64,000 nucleotides of DNA from Primula veris (taxonomy: Eukaryota > Streptophyta > Magnoliopsida > Ericales > Primulaceae). A program made the position numbers and the translations under genes. This document shows, piece by piece, positions 35,026-46,698 of the stretch; within the stretch, counting starts at the first letter, position 1, and each line of letters starts with the position of its first letter. The notes under the pieces were generated by a model. The model did not search any database, was not told the origin of the DNA, and saw only the letters and a program-made list of their open reading frames with translations. The stretch lies in the NCBI GenBank assembly GCA_963682055.1, contig OY821745.1:1371501-1435500 (forward strand), given 5' to 3'.

Positions 35026-37544
35026 AAGAAAATTAAGTTTTTAGAAAAATGCAAGTGAAAAAGAATTTAAAAGGGTTTAAGAGTTTTAACTTTTAAGTTA
35101 TAAGTAGTTTTTTAATTAAACGGCTTATAGCGGGAAATGAACAGAGTTTTATTATTATTATCAAAAAGAAAAACAGTTTTATTATTATTATTATTATTAT
35201 TTTATTTTATTTTTTGAAAAAAAAAAACAGTTTTATTATGAATAGAGAAAAGGTATAGACTTTGAGGTTAAAACCTCTCACGTGTGAATGAGATTGTTTG
35301 GTTACAGTATCAAGCTCGGCTTATTTTGTGTAAAAACTGGACCGAGGGCTTATTTGGAAGCAATTTTATTTAAATAAGCTGATTTTATTATAGATTGAGA
35401 AAATTTGGGTTCGTCAAGGATATACTTTTAGCTAAAGTGCTGTGAACCAAATCGAAATACGATGGAGCTCTTTTCAGTAACAACAAAAGTTGCAACCAAA
35501 CAAAGTTAGGGGATAACGGTAGCTCATTTTGTTTTTGTTATATTGTTGCTCCTTGCTTGATCGTTTTCTTATTCGGACACTTAACGATAATTCTATCCTT
35601 GACGTGGACGTTGTTGTCTTAACAGAGAATCACTCTGTGGTATGTTTATGAGTAGGTCAATTACAGAATCGAGGCTTCATATGTTCAGAGATACTATATG
35701 TTAACAATGAGTCTGTGTTGATGTAGAAATCTGAACTATTCATCTTATTCCCGAAGAATGCATTTATGTACTACCCAGAAATGCGAGTTTCGTTATTACA
35801 CTAGGTATTCCAAGGTCAATGTTGGACAAGTTAAAGCATACTATAATGATTAAGGACTTGATTGTTGTCTCTAAAATTGCAGTTTTTAGACTCAGTTATT
35901 GTATTTAGATGGTTCAGTTTAAAACTGGAGAGTTGTTTCTTTTGGCATGAAAAGGCTTAGAATTTTACTAAGATTCTCACAGCATAAACAAAAACGACTT
36001 ATTTACGGAAATGATGCAACTAAACGGTCCCTGAATCAGTAATGTTCGCAATTTTCAGTTTGCATAAACATGTGTGCGTTGATACCTAATCTTCCCAACT
36101 GCTTTCCTCACTGTTTACGGTATGTTTCTACTCCTCATATTTCATTATTTTCTATTACTGAATCAGCAAAACCATAATTAAGAACAGTCTATGAAACAGT
36201 TAATGCTAATAAGTTCAGAAAACATAGAGTCAGTTGGACCTCAGACCATATAAAAAACAAAAGTAATAGTAACTACGTTTCCAAATGTTGGCACATGTTC
36301 TGTTGACGTTTACCTGGGGTGAAAGGATGTTTTTCTCTTCCGTCGCCTTTTTTATTCGAACTTATGACAGTTGATGACAAACATACAGACACCATATATG
36401 AGGAGGAAACACCAAAACTGCCATGTTGAAATCTGAGAATAGCAATTTTGATAGAAAACCATAAAACACGGACCTCATCTTTGAAAAGGAGTGTCCAAAC
36501 AATGAGGATTGTTATGAAGTGTTGATAAAATGAACCCGATCAAGGCTTTTATGTCAAGAAAGCCAACCACTGTTAAGGTTTTGAAAAGTTCACACATTCA
36601 AAAATAATGAGAAGGTTAACTTATAACGACTAACTCATTCCAATATAGAGAGGAAGTCCATTTAAAGATCTAATTCGAGAATGGGATCAAATATGACACT
36701 AATCTTATCCAGCACTCTATTGTAGCACTACAAGCAAACTGTATTGAAGTACTCCTTAAACACAAACAACAATCCTAACTATGTTAAACCTATTTTATAT
36801 CGAAATTAGAGCAAAGGCGCAACAAGGATCGCAAATGACAACAAAAAGAAGCTCAGGTTCCTCAGCCGTAATGGATCATAAAAACTGACGGAGGATAGTG
36901 ATTATTTAGTCAAAATATAAATCAACACTTCCATAACAGATTGCCATAAATCACTTCAAAATAACAAAAGTCAATAGTGTACCACAACACATACAAATGA
37001 AAAGCTATTGCGAAAAAGAACACATGAACAATTGCCAGAAAATGAATTTAGGTGCATATGCAGGAGAGAACAAACAGATATTTTGCGACTCGTTTCAGTT
37101 TCGAAATTGAAAAGGAATATATACGCAGCATTGCACCATACTTCAGAGCATAAGACTGAGAAGAGACCACAAACTGTCCTAAATGACAAGAGACAAACAT
37201 ATCTGTTCATTGTAGTCTGCTCTTCAGGCGACAATCGAAGAACTTAACAAGGACATTATAAGTAACTAATAACACACATATCTGATTCTATACAAGGGAA
37301 AAGGCTACCAAGCAACCTAGAAGTTGTTCTCTTCAGAACTTCACAAACAGTTGGTCAACAATAATTCCTACTCCCAAGGGATTTTATCAAACAGTATATA
37401 ACAATAGTGCACCTCTACCCAGTAATTCAATGTATTAGATGATATTGTTTTGAAATTTATCGACTCTGTTTGTGAGTTTGCCTAAGTAAAAAGTTTAAGC
37501 ATTGATTGCAACATTCCAACTTAATGTTGCATATGTCTAGAAAA
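35026..37544. other. Intergenic region upstream of the PPR gene
   Basis: Holds the PPR promoter at its left end, with an ATT trinucleotide microsatellite at about 35150-35205. No supported gene follows; open stretches near 36971-37247 on both strands have no recognisable similarity and poor start contexts. Confidence 0.4.
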
Positions 37545-37757
37545 TCATTTACTATCGAAATTGTGCACTTTAGCCAAAGGTTTGGTTGTAACAAGATTTG
37601 GGTGTTTCACCAAGAAAGCTTTCGCCTTGCTAATGGGTTTGGTCTTCTCAAGCAAAACCAAAATCCCCAACCTATCATCAGGGTCATGTGCCTGAAGTTT
37701 CACCGTAATACGGATTCTACAATTGTATTTTGGATGCAGCGCAAGCCTAGTAACCAC
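37545..37757 (-). pseudogene. RPS17 truncated copy P5
   Basis: The most diverged and distal copy of the S17 C-terminal half. LALHPKY, AHDPDD and LLEKTKPISKAKAFL are still recognisable, but the end (KPLAKVHNFDSK) has changed. It lacks the N-terminal half and transit peptide. Confidence 0.75.
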
Positions 37758-38140
37758 AACAATAATAAATTCCTATTTTTTCTATAGAAATTTACCATAA
37801 TAATTCAAAACCACTACGTTATGCAAATCCCGCAATATAACATTTTTTTATTTAGCAACTCGCTAGCATAAATGCTAGCTCCAAGATTGACATCTACCAT
37901 AAAATTGATCTTAGTTTTTTTTTTCCCATTTGATAAATTCACAAACAAATATCAGCAATACTCAAGAACCACTTAAAACCCATAAAAGCAATTATGCAAA
38001 CTAAAACTATCAACTAATTACTCCAAACAAAAGCTAAGATATTCATACAGAGAACGTTAATCCACAGTTAAACATTTAATAAAAAAGAGAGTTACCAAAA
38101 CAAACCACCTCTCAATCTCTCTCTCTCTTACTCCCTCTCT

Positions 38141-38368
38141 CTAAGACTGCTGAGACTCGAGTGGTATCTCAAGCGTCTCCTTAGGCTTCCTCACATTCCT
38201 AGCAAGCGCCGGTTTTGCCAAAAAAGCTTTCGTCTTGCTAATGGGTTTAGTCTTCTCATTTCTCAATAACAACCAAATCCCAACTTATTATCAAGGTCAT
38301 GTGCCGGACATTTCTTTAATATGAATTCTAAGCTTGTATTTTAGGTGACGCAAGCCTGGTAACCACAA
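38141..38368 (-). pseudogene. RPS17 truncated copy P4
   Basis: A decayed copy of the S17 3' half. The end (ETLEIPLESQQS) and KTKPISKTKAFLAK are recognisable, but the central VFQVGDLVLLE segment is rearranged and the frame is broken. Confidence 0.75.
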
Positions 38369-38743
38369 CAATAATAAAAACCCTATTTTTCTATTGAAAT
38401 TTTCCAAAAAAAAATCAAAACCATCACATTATGACAATCCCGCAAAATAACAGTTTGTATTTCAGCAACTCCCTAACAACAATGCTAGCTCCAAGGTCAA
38501 ACTCTACCAGAAAAAACAAATCTAAAATTTCCCCTTTAATAAATTCACAAACAAATATCTGCAATATTCAATAACCACTTAAAAGTTAAACCTATATAAG
38601 CAATAATACAAACTAAAACCATCAACTAATTACTCCAAACAAAAGTTCATAGATTCATACAGAGAACATTAATCCACAACATTAAACAAAAAGAGCATTA
38701 CCAAAACAACCCAGCCAGACCCCTCTCTCTCTCTACTTCCTCT

Positions 38744-38978
38744 CTAAGACTGCTGAGACTCGAGAGGTATCTTGAGCGCCTCCTCCTTAGGCTTCCTCAC
38801 ATTCCTAGCAGGCACCGGTTTCGCCAAGAAAGCCTTCGTCTTGCTTATGGGTTTTGTCTTCTCAAGCAAAATCAAGTCACCAACCTGAAAAACATTCTCG
38901 GGGTTGTACGCTTGGAAATTCTCCTTAATACGAATTCTACGCCAGTATTTTGAGTGCAACACAATCCTAGTAACCACA
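38744..38978 (-). pseudogene. RPS17 truncated copy P3, frame intact
   Basis: A copy of the S17 3' half that remains open through YWRRIRIKENFQAYNPENVF to ALKIPLESQQS, continuing open upstream to 39028. It lacks the transit peptide and the KTLQGKVVCSASDK half, and has no promoter-like leader, so a functional product is doubtful. Confidence 0.8.
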
Positions 38979-39229
38979 ACAATTGTTAAAAAAAAAAAAA
39001 ACCCTATTTTCCCTAAGAAATTTACCAAAATAAATCATAACCATTAGGGAATTCAAATCCCGCCAAAGCAAACATACAAACTAATTACTCCAAAACATAC
39101 AAAGGTTCATAGATTCAAACAAAACATTAATCCACAATTAAACATTGAATAAAAAGAGAGTTACCAAAACAAACAAGTACAAGACAGTTAAGCATTGCCT
39201 GGCCTCTCTCTCTTTCTTACTCCCTCCCT

Positions 39230-39462
39230 CTAAGACTGCTGAGACTCGAGAGGTATCTCGAGCGCCTCCTCCTTAGGCTTCCTGACATTCCTAGCAGGCA
39301 CCGGTTTTGCTAAGAAAGCCTTCGTCTTGCTAATGGGTTTCGTCTTCTCAAGCAAAACCAAGTCACCAACTTGAAAAACATTATCGGGATCGTGCGCCTG
39401 GAAATTCTCCTTAATACGAATTCTACGCTAGTATTTTGGGAGCAACACAAGCCTAGTAACCA
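39230..39462 (-). pseudogene. RPS17 truncated copy P2
   Basis: The 3' half only, nearly identical to the parent from the RRIRIK block to the end, but with an in-frame TAG replacing the codon after PKY. It lies 484-486 bp from the next copy on each side. Confidence 0.85.
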
Positions 39463-39713
39463 CCACAATTATATATAAAAAAAAAACCTATTTTCACTAA
39501 GAAATTTACCAAAATAAATCATAATCATTACACAATTCAAATCCCACAAAAGCAAACATACAAACTAATTACTCCAAAACATACAAAGGCTAATAGATTC
39601 ATACAAAACATTAATCCACAGTTAAACATTGAATAAAAAGAGAGTTACCAAAACAAACAAGTACAAGACAGTTAAGCATTGCCTGGCCTCTCTCTCTTTC
39701 TTACTCCCTCTCT

Positions 39714-39947
39714 CTAAGACTGTTGAGACTCGAGAGGTATCTCGAGCGCCTCCTCCTTAGGCTTCCTGACATTCCTAGCAGGCACCGGTTTTGCCAAGAA
39801 AGCCTTCGTCTTGCTAATGGGTTTTGTCTTCTCAAGCAAAACCAAGTCACCAACTTGAAAAACATTATCGGGATCGTGCGCCTGGAGATTCTTCTTAATA
39901 CGAATTCTACGCTAGTATTTTGGGTGCAACACAAGCCTATTAACCAC
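39714..39947 (-). pseudogene. RPS17 truncated copy P1
   Basis: The 3' half only, 476 bp downstream of the parent stop. It carries the same in-frame TAG after PKY as P2, so that mutation predates the P1/P2 duplication. The spacer repeats a block (e.g. AAACAAACAAGTACAAGACA) also found downstream of the parent gene. Confidence 0.85.
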
Positions 39948-40189
39948 AACAATTAAAAAAAAAAAAAACTATTTTCTCTAAGAAATTTACCAAAATAAAT
40001 CATAACCATTACGCAATTCAAATCCCACAAAAGCAAACATACAAACTAATTACTCCAAACAAAGGCTCATAGATTCATACAAAACATTAATCCATAGTTA
40101 AACATTGAATAAAAAGAGAGTTACCAAAACAAACAAGTACAAGACAGTTAAGCATTGCCTGGCCTCTCTCTCTTTCTTACTCCCTCCCT

Positions 40190-40627
40190 CTAAGACTGTT
40201 GAGACTCGAGAGGTATCTCGAGCGCCTCCTCCTTAGGCTTCCTAACATTCCTAGCAGGCACCGGTTTTGCCAAGAAAGCCTTCGTCTTGCTAATGGGTTT
40301 TGTCTTCTCAAGCAAAACCAAGTCACCAACTTGAAAAACATTATCGGGATCGTGCGCCTGGAACTTCTTCTTGATTCTTATCCTTCGCTTATATTTTGGG
40401 TGCGGCGCGAGCCTCGTGACCTCGACGGAAACTGTTTTGTCGCTTGCTGAGCACACCACTTTACCTTGGAGGGTCTTCATTGCGCGTACCGGGAGGAGGG
40501 AGGTGGAGGATGAGGGAGGATGAGGAGAGAGAATGGTTGTGGGTTTTGGTTTGAATGGGTTTAGGAATAAGGAGGAGAGAGAGAGGGTTTTGAACTGGGT
40601 AAGTGGGAGTTGAACAATGAGTGACAT
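40190..40627 (-). CDS. RPS17: Plastid 30S ribosomal protein S17 (nuclear-encoded)
   Basis: Intronless ORF of 145 residues, matching the ~149 of the plant family. Residues 1-49 are Ser/Pro/Leu-rich without acidic residues, a typical chloroplast transit peptide. The S17 domain follows: MKTLQGKVVCSASDKTVSVE, then HPKYKRRIRIKKKFQAHDP, VFQVGDLVLLEKTKPISKTK and a plastid-type tail ending PLESQQS. The protein binds 16S rRNA early in 30S assembly. Five tandem 5'-truncated copies lie downstream on the same strand, all beginning at about residue 69 (VTRL). A CT-rich leader (CTCTCTCTCTC) precedes the ATG, a common feature of ribosomal protein gene leaders. This is the only copy with a transit peptide. 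Confidence 0.95.
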   Translation of the reverse strand: MSLIVQLPLTQFKTLSLSSLFLNPFKPKPTTILSPHPPSSSTSLLPVRAMKTLQGKVVCSASDKTVSVEVTRLAPHPKYKRRIRIKKKFQAHDPDNVFQVGDLVLLEKTKPISKTKAFLAKPVPARNVRKPKEEALEIPLESQQS

Positions 40628-42098
40628 TTTTTTTCTCTCTCTCTCTAGAATCTGGGTTTATCTTTGTGGATTGGATAAATATGAGGTTGAAGATGAAGAT
40701 GAAGATGAAGATGAAGGGTTGGGTTTAATGATTTTATTTGGTAGATTTTATATAATTAATGCAATGAAACTAAAACTAATCAACTAAAAATGTAATAAAT
40801 AATAAAAAAAATGAAAAAATAAATAAAAATCTAAAAAAAATGAAAAGAGGCAAAATCCCAAAAAAAAAACACGAATAAAATTTTAAAAATCACAAAAAAA
40901 CTAAAATCAATAAAAATCTAAAAATACAAAAAAAAAAAAAAACTATTTGAGTCGTCTTAATTCATATTAAAAATAGTTTGAGTCATTTTAAAAACAGTTT
41001 GAGTCGTTTTAAGTCATTTTAAAAACGGTCTGAGTCGTTTTAAGTTATTTTAAAAACAGGCCGAGTCGTTTTAATTCTTTTTAAAAACAGTCTGAGTCAT
41101 TTTAAAAATAGTCTGGGTAATTTAGAAACAATGTGAGTAATTTTAAAAACAGACTGAGTTATTTTGAGTCATTTTAAAAACAGTCTGAGCCATTTTAAGT
41201 CATTTTAAAAATAATTTGGGTCATTTTAAGTAATTTTAAAAACAGCCCGAGTCATTTTAAAAACAGTCTGAGTCATTTTCGGTAAGTTTAAAAATAGTTT
41301 GAGTCATTTTAAAAAATAGCTCGAATAATTTTAAAAACTGTCTGAGTCATTTTTAAGTCATTTGAAAACAATTGCAAGTTATTTTAAAGTTTTTAACATT
41401 TTTTGAACTTTCCGGTTTTTTTCCGACTTCTTCGAACTTTTTTTTTATTATTTTGTGATTTTGGATTTTTTTTATTTTCTTGATTTTTTTAATTTGTTTT
41501 TTACCATTTTCCGGGTTCCCGACTTTTTTGTACGTTTTTTTTTTTTTTTTGATTTTGGATTTTTCTTGGGTTTTTTTTTTTTAAAACCATTTTTCGGGTT
41601 TTTTTCTTGTTCCCGACTTTTTTAAACGTTTTTTCATTGTTTTGTGATTTTGGATTTTTTTGATTTTTAGACGGTTTTTTTTTAATACTGATTTTGGGTT
41701 TTTCCGGGGAGTGAAATGAGAATAAGAGGTTATATGAAAGAAACTTTTTCACGTTTATGCTTAAAAGTTAAAACTTTATTTTGTTAGAAAGTAAGAAGAA
41801 AGATTACCAATACTAACAATTTGGATGAAAAGGTGACAAAAATTTGATTGATATCCATAGTTAGAATAAACAAATATATCAAGGTACATGTCAACAAAGT
41901 GATCACTTGTAAAAGAAGATGTATGTTAATTGTTTGAAACCCTAGAGGACACTAATACTCCCCTAATTAGGTTAAGTACAAACCACAAAAACCTAGAAAA
42001 TGTTAAGGTCAACCCGTTTCTCTGTCCAATCAGGGATATTCTTGATCCTCACGCGTCCTCTTCGAGCTTTTCAATTCCTTTCTTTATCGAGTTTCACA
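40628..42098. repeat. AT-rich imperfect palindromic repeat region related to E1-E3
   Basis: From about 40780 to 41720 the sequence is A-rich, then holds many copies of AGTCATTTTAAAAACAGTCT-like units (about 40950-41370), then becomes T-rich. The same units fill E1-E3 at 21-25 kb, so this is probably a decayed member of the same family. The terminal GGATTGGTCC arms are not evident. From 41750 to 42098 lies the likely 3' UTR of the RopGEF gene. Confidence 0.6.
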
Positions 42099-45000
42099 CT
42101 AATGTCTTGCTGTTGGACTTCTTAGACCACCCAAGTTCTCCATATATGAAAACTTCTTGTTGGTCACTATATTACCTGGTTTTTTGGGCGATGTATCGTC
42201 ATCTTTAAGTAAACTATCTGTTATCTCCTTTTTTGTCTCAGCATCCCCTTGGTCCCATCCCATAAAATCCGATAATGTCATTGTGACGGGACCATCTGCT
42301 GAGCTTAACATAGAAAAATCTTCCATTTTTATAGCTATAGAATTGCTATTTAAAAAATGACGTTTTTTTTCTCCGAGTGTTGGGTCTAGCGCAAGATTAT
42401 CAGCATGGATAACATCTTCTATTCTTGACATTACCGTGAAGGCCAAGCTCTCTAGAATTCTTGAGTAGCTTTCCAGAATAGCTTGTCCCACATCCTGTTT
42501 AGAGAAATAAAATAAAATTAAACATTCAAGTGTAAATCACTTTTCCTAGGTTTATCGAGGAAAGATGGCGAAACTTGAAAGTCACGGGCTTAATTGCCTC
42601 TGCTGGAAGAACAAGGAGATTATGGACTTGATTTTTGTTAAAACTTCTAAGCTTATATTATGTGTAAACTTCATTTGAAGTTGTAGTATAGTCGGTTTAA
42701 TGGCCTGGAAAAACGAAAAGGTTTAAACTGGATGAACCCAACTTTTTTCTCAACCTCAAGTGAGTCGGCTTAATTGCTTTAAAGCTGCAGCCAGAGGTGC
42801 CCACAAGTGTAATTCACGTACTTATTTGAAGGTTGTAAAGTGCTTGTTTGGATGCAAGTTTTAATCGTGGGTTTATTTTTCTTGTTGCCTACAACTTGAG
42901 GTATATATTTAGTAACATCTGTGCTATTAAATTGTCTGGAAAAGCGAGAAGATTTAGCTGGATGAACTCCAAGTATTTTTGTCACTTCAAATAAGTCGCC
43001 TTAGTTGCTTTAAAGCTGCCTATAGCCCAAAATATGATTTACCCGTAACCCGAATAAGTAGTTTTCATGTCAAATGGTTTGTAGATGTGCAAATACTTTC
43101 TATCTATGAGAGAGATCATGAGAAACACTATAAGATTAGCAAAAACACTACAATAGCAGCTTTTACTTACTCTGTTGAACTGAATTTTGCTGATCTCTAA
43201 TGAAGATTGAGGAATCCCGGGGAACCGATGTTTAATAATAAGTAATATTGTCTCAGCTCTTTCTTCGAATAATTCTCTTTTCTCGAGGCTCACTGCTGAT
43301 CCCCAAGGTGATTTTCCATCTTTTGAGTTCATTTTCCTTTTCCAAATCACAACAGATGCTTCTATTCTGTTCTTAAGATCTAGAATTTTGTGCTCTGACG
43401 ATAAATCCATCATCGCGAGAAAATGATCAGGATCGAAATAGTCACCGACCGTTATATTTTTATATATCGAATCACCTAGGCTCGCCCTTCCGTTCTACAA
43501 TTGGGAGAGGAAAAAAAGTAAACGTTTATTAAATTTGGGTACAAAAGTACTTTCTTCTTTTGATTTCTTGAGGAAAGTAGCAAATGTACAATTTATCAAT
43601 AAGTCAACTTGGTGCTCTTTCTTTCACGTATGCCATAGACATTGAACAATATACTAAAAAGGGAGACCCTCACAATAGTAAAAAGAAAGAAAGAATTGCC
43701 TGTTTGACTTTTTACTAAATAAATCTAGTAATTTTATCTAACTGAAAGATTTTCTTGAGCTTTTTTTTAAAAAAATTACCTTTGGAAGAGACTCGATGTA
43801 GTTTTCGGGGATGGCCATTTCTGATATAACGTGTGCATTTATCGCCATTGCTGCTTTTAAAACTTGATTAACTGAATCTTTTTGGAATTGGAGCCATTTC
43901 CTCGTCACTTCTGATAACCCATTTTTCGGGACTTTAGGTACAGGTATCCACCATTTATCATCGCCCCTCTTGTTTTTCCCTTTTCCCGATTCATCATCTT
44001 TAGATACATAAGTAAACTCGTTCTGGTCTCTAAAGTTTTCTAGGCACTCCTGTTCATTATAACGCGTAAATTAATAGTACCCTTTAACTTGGGGTTTTAA
44101 TTGTGATCCCGAAGAGCTAGAGTTTATTACGGTTTTGCTTACTCAGCTATTTTGTTTTTCAAAAAAAAAAAAACCTGGAAACTGTGATTTCAATAACCTG
44201 TATTATGAATTGTTTATTATAGTGCATTGAGCACCAAGTTTTTTTTTTTCTCAATCTAGCACACTTATATCAAATTGAACCCCTAACATGAACTTTAGTT
44301 TTGTATAATGAACTATGCTTTAGTTTTGTATAATGAACTATGGTAAGTTTAGGGCACTTATGTCACTTTTTTTGGAGAAGACGATGTTTTCTGGTGTACA
44401 GAATTGAAATGTTATGTAAGTTGGTGGTATATTTTTGCCTAAAGGGTAGAAATTTGAAATAGATCCGTTCTTCAGTAGATTAAATCAAAATATTAGATAG
44501 TCTGGTGTAAGAATTGAAAACTGTATTACCTGAGTGTACAAAACTGTAATAAACTTTGAAAATTAAGATTTGGGGAAATTTATGCTTACAAGAAGCATTG
44601 CGTCAAGTTTGCGTAAGGCAGGGATGTTCTCGAGAAGATCTCTTCGTTGTCTTGTCGTCATAATCTGATTCATGTAAGAATATGAACCACTTTAAATTTT
44701 CCAAAAATGCAAGTTTCATTGTTTTGTATATTGGCATATGTAGATGGGAGATACCTCCATTTGTGTTCCATCTTTTGATATTTGTTTAGAAGGGACCATT
44801 TCGACAATGTGATCAGTGACGGATAAAAGCCACTCAATTTCTTTTTTCCACCTCGCTTTTCTATCTTGTCCCATGGGCTCTAATCTCTTTTGTTCACCAA
44901 AAACAGAAGCTAGTGTGTTTTTACAGGAGAAAACAATCATTAGAGGAAATTTAAGATACATTATGTATGTCTATCGCTTTTTTTAAAATAAGTACCTGAA

Positions 45001-45867
45001 AGGTTTGTAATGGCATTTGACAATGCCAGAGCCGATGAAACACCCTTTCCTCCTCCAGACATATCCTCCCCGAGAAGCAATTTCGCAAACCTTTCCCTCA
45101 TCATATCCATATCTAAAACAAGAGCCAAGTTTTTAACAAAACAATAAAAAAGAAAAAAACTACCATGCTTTTCGTTTTTATCTCGTTTCTCATCTGATAA
45201 TTTTCACCTAGGAGACTTGGACAAAGGCAAAGATTTTATGATTTTTCGTAAATGACTAACTTGTTGTAATATCATGAATAGAACTATTGAGATATAAGGC
45301 AGTATTTACATATGTTTTCTACAGAAAAATGAACGCAAAAAGCTTGCCTGAAGAATTTTTCTCTCGGTTCCCTGAATTTCTGTCATTTGGCAAAGGTGAC
45401 CTAGGGACTATGTCATTACGGTTAAGGGCATATCCAACATTTCTCCTCTCAGAAGACTCGTTGCTCAGCGGAATCGAGGTTTGGCTTCTCGACGTCATAT
45501 GATGACTAGGGGGTGACAAGGGTCTGCTGCTTTCATTTATCACGCTATGCGCTTGTCTTCCGGTGTTTTCATAAATCCCTTTATAATAATGAAGCCTCGA
45601 TTTGTAATGCTCTTGTTCATCTTCGAGTGCACGAACCATTTTGATTACTTGAGAAAAAACGATTTTATTATTTGATGTTTCGGAAGAGAGAATTGGAGAT
45701 GAGGTTGTAGGCCTAATCTCCAAATTCCCTTTTGAGTTTTTCTTGCTTGGGTTGATATTAAAATCAAGAGAAAATTTGTTTGTTTTCTGTTTCTTGAAAA
45801 TGTTTGTACAACGTGGGGTGCATGTTTTATGACTAAATGATAATGATAGGCAAACAAGAATGTACAC
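42099..45867 (-). CDS. Rop guanine nucleotide exchange factor (PRONE domain RopGEF)
   Basis: Seven exons: 45867-45348, 45112-44996, 44909-44755, 44664-44590, 44049-43780, 43494-43171 and 42494-42099, totalling 1857 nt (618 residues plus stop). RopGEFs catalyse GDP/GTP exchange on plant ROP GTPases at the plasma membrane and act downstream of receptor kinases in polar growth and development. The plant-specific PRONE domain spans about residues 175-545, with [50 protein letters not shown], the [12 protein letters not shown] motif and DRIEDV-like [11 protein letters not shown] near its end. The variable N-terminus (1-174) and C-terminus (ending SPTARH) are where autoinhibition and receptor binding occur in the family. 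Exon 1 ends at a GC donor (TCAG|GCAAGC). An internal start at the methionine of [12 protein letters not shown] is an alternative. Confidence 0.92.
45346..45349 (-). promoter_or_regulatory. GC-type 5' splice site of RopGEF intron 1
   Basis: Exon 1 ends AATTCTTCAG and the intron begins GCAAGC, close to the GC-donor consensus AG|GCAAGT. The next GT downstream would break the frame; using GC joins NSS to DMDMMRERF, the expected start of the PRONE domain. Confidence 0.7.
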
Positions 45868-46152
45868 AAGAGGAGAAAATTAATATTTATATTTAAATGT
45901 CTTTATTGTTTAATTAATCTGCTGATCTTATATTATTTTCCTTAAATGGGGTGTTGAATATGGATGGTTATAAATTATTTATGAAGGTAATTAAAAGGTG
46001 GAAATATCTCTCTTTCCTGATGATAATTGGTTTTCCATCTCATTTGTTGCTATATCTGCTTACTAAACTATCTATTCCTTCAAATGACAACAATTAAAAC
46101 ACCTTAAACATGTTTTACATTTGGTAGCCTTTTTATACTGCGGAGTTTTTCT

Positions 46153-46698
46153 TAATACAGCCCTACCTTCGTTATTCGGAAATCAAATTCGTAATTCTGA
46201 AAACAGATACGAGGCTTGACTTTTTCAAATTTGTTGACTTTTTTGAAATTTTCTTTTCTTTATCGCAAAAAAATTATTTATATTTTTGTAAATTGGCCCT
46301 ATATCATATTTCAGTATTATTCAATGCATTGGACAAAAATAATGATTTTTTTTAATGAAAAAAACCTTTATTAAGTGTCACACCGAGCAAATTACGACCA
46401 GAAATAATTATCAGTTCAACACTAAAGAAAACAATATTTTTATTATGACGTTGCTAATTATTTAAAGTAAAATTTCACTTTACAAGAGTGCAATATACAA
46501 TATTCATGAATTAATTATTAAAAAAAAGTCCAAAAAGGTATTGATTTTTTTTTGAATCGTGACCCTTTAGAATAAAAAACATACAAATTTTTAAAAAGTC
46601 AACAAATTCAAAAAAGTCAAGACTCATACTTAGGAAGTACAAGTCTGTTTTCAGAATTACGAGTTTGATTTTCGAATAACGAAGTTAGGGTTGTATTA
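46153..46698. mobile_element. Long-TIR non-autonomous element
   Basis: Imperfect inverted arms of roughly 100 bp: the left begins TAATACAGCCCTACCTTCGT and the right ends ACGAAGTTAGGGTTGTATTA, then AATTCGTAATTCTGAAAACAG pairs with its inverse, and AAAAAGTCAA blocks follow. The interior is non-coding. The arm length suggests a Mutator-like or foldback element; no clear target duplication was found. Confidence 0.7.

Noticed and set aside
36971..37247. Overlapping 87- and 79-codon open frames on opposite strands
   Set aside because: No family features, no neighbouring exons and no clear promoter; chance frames are more likely.
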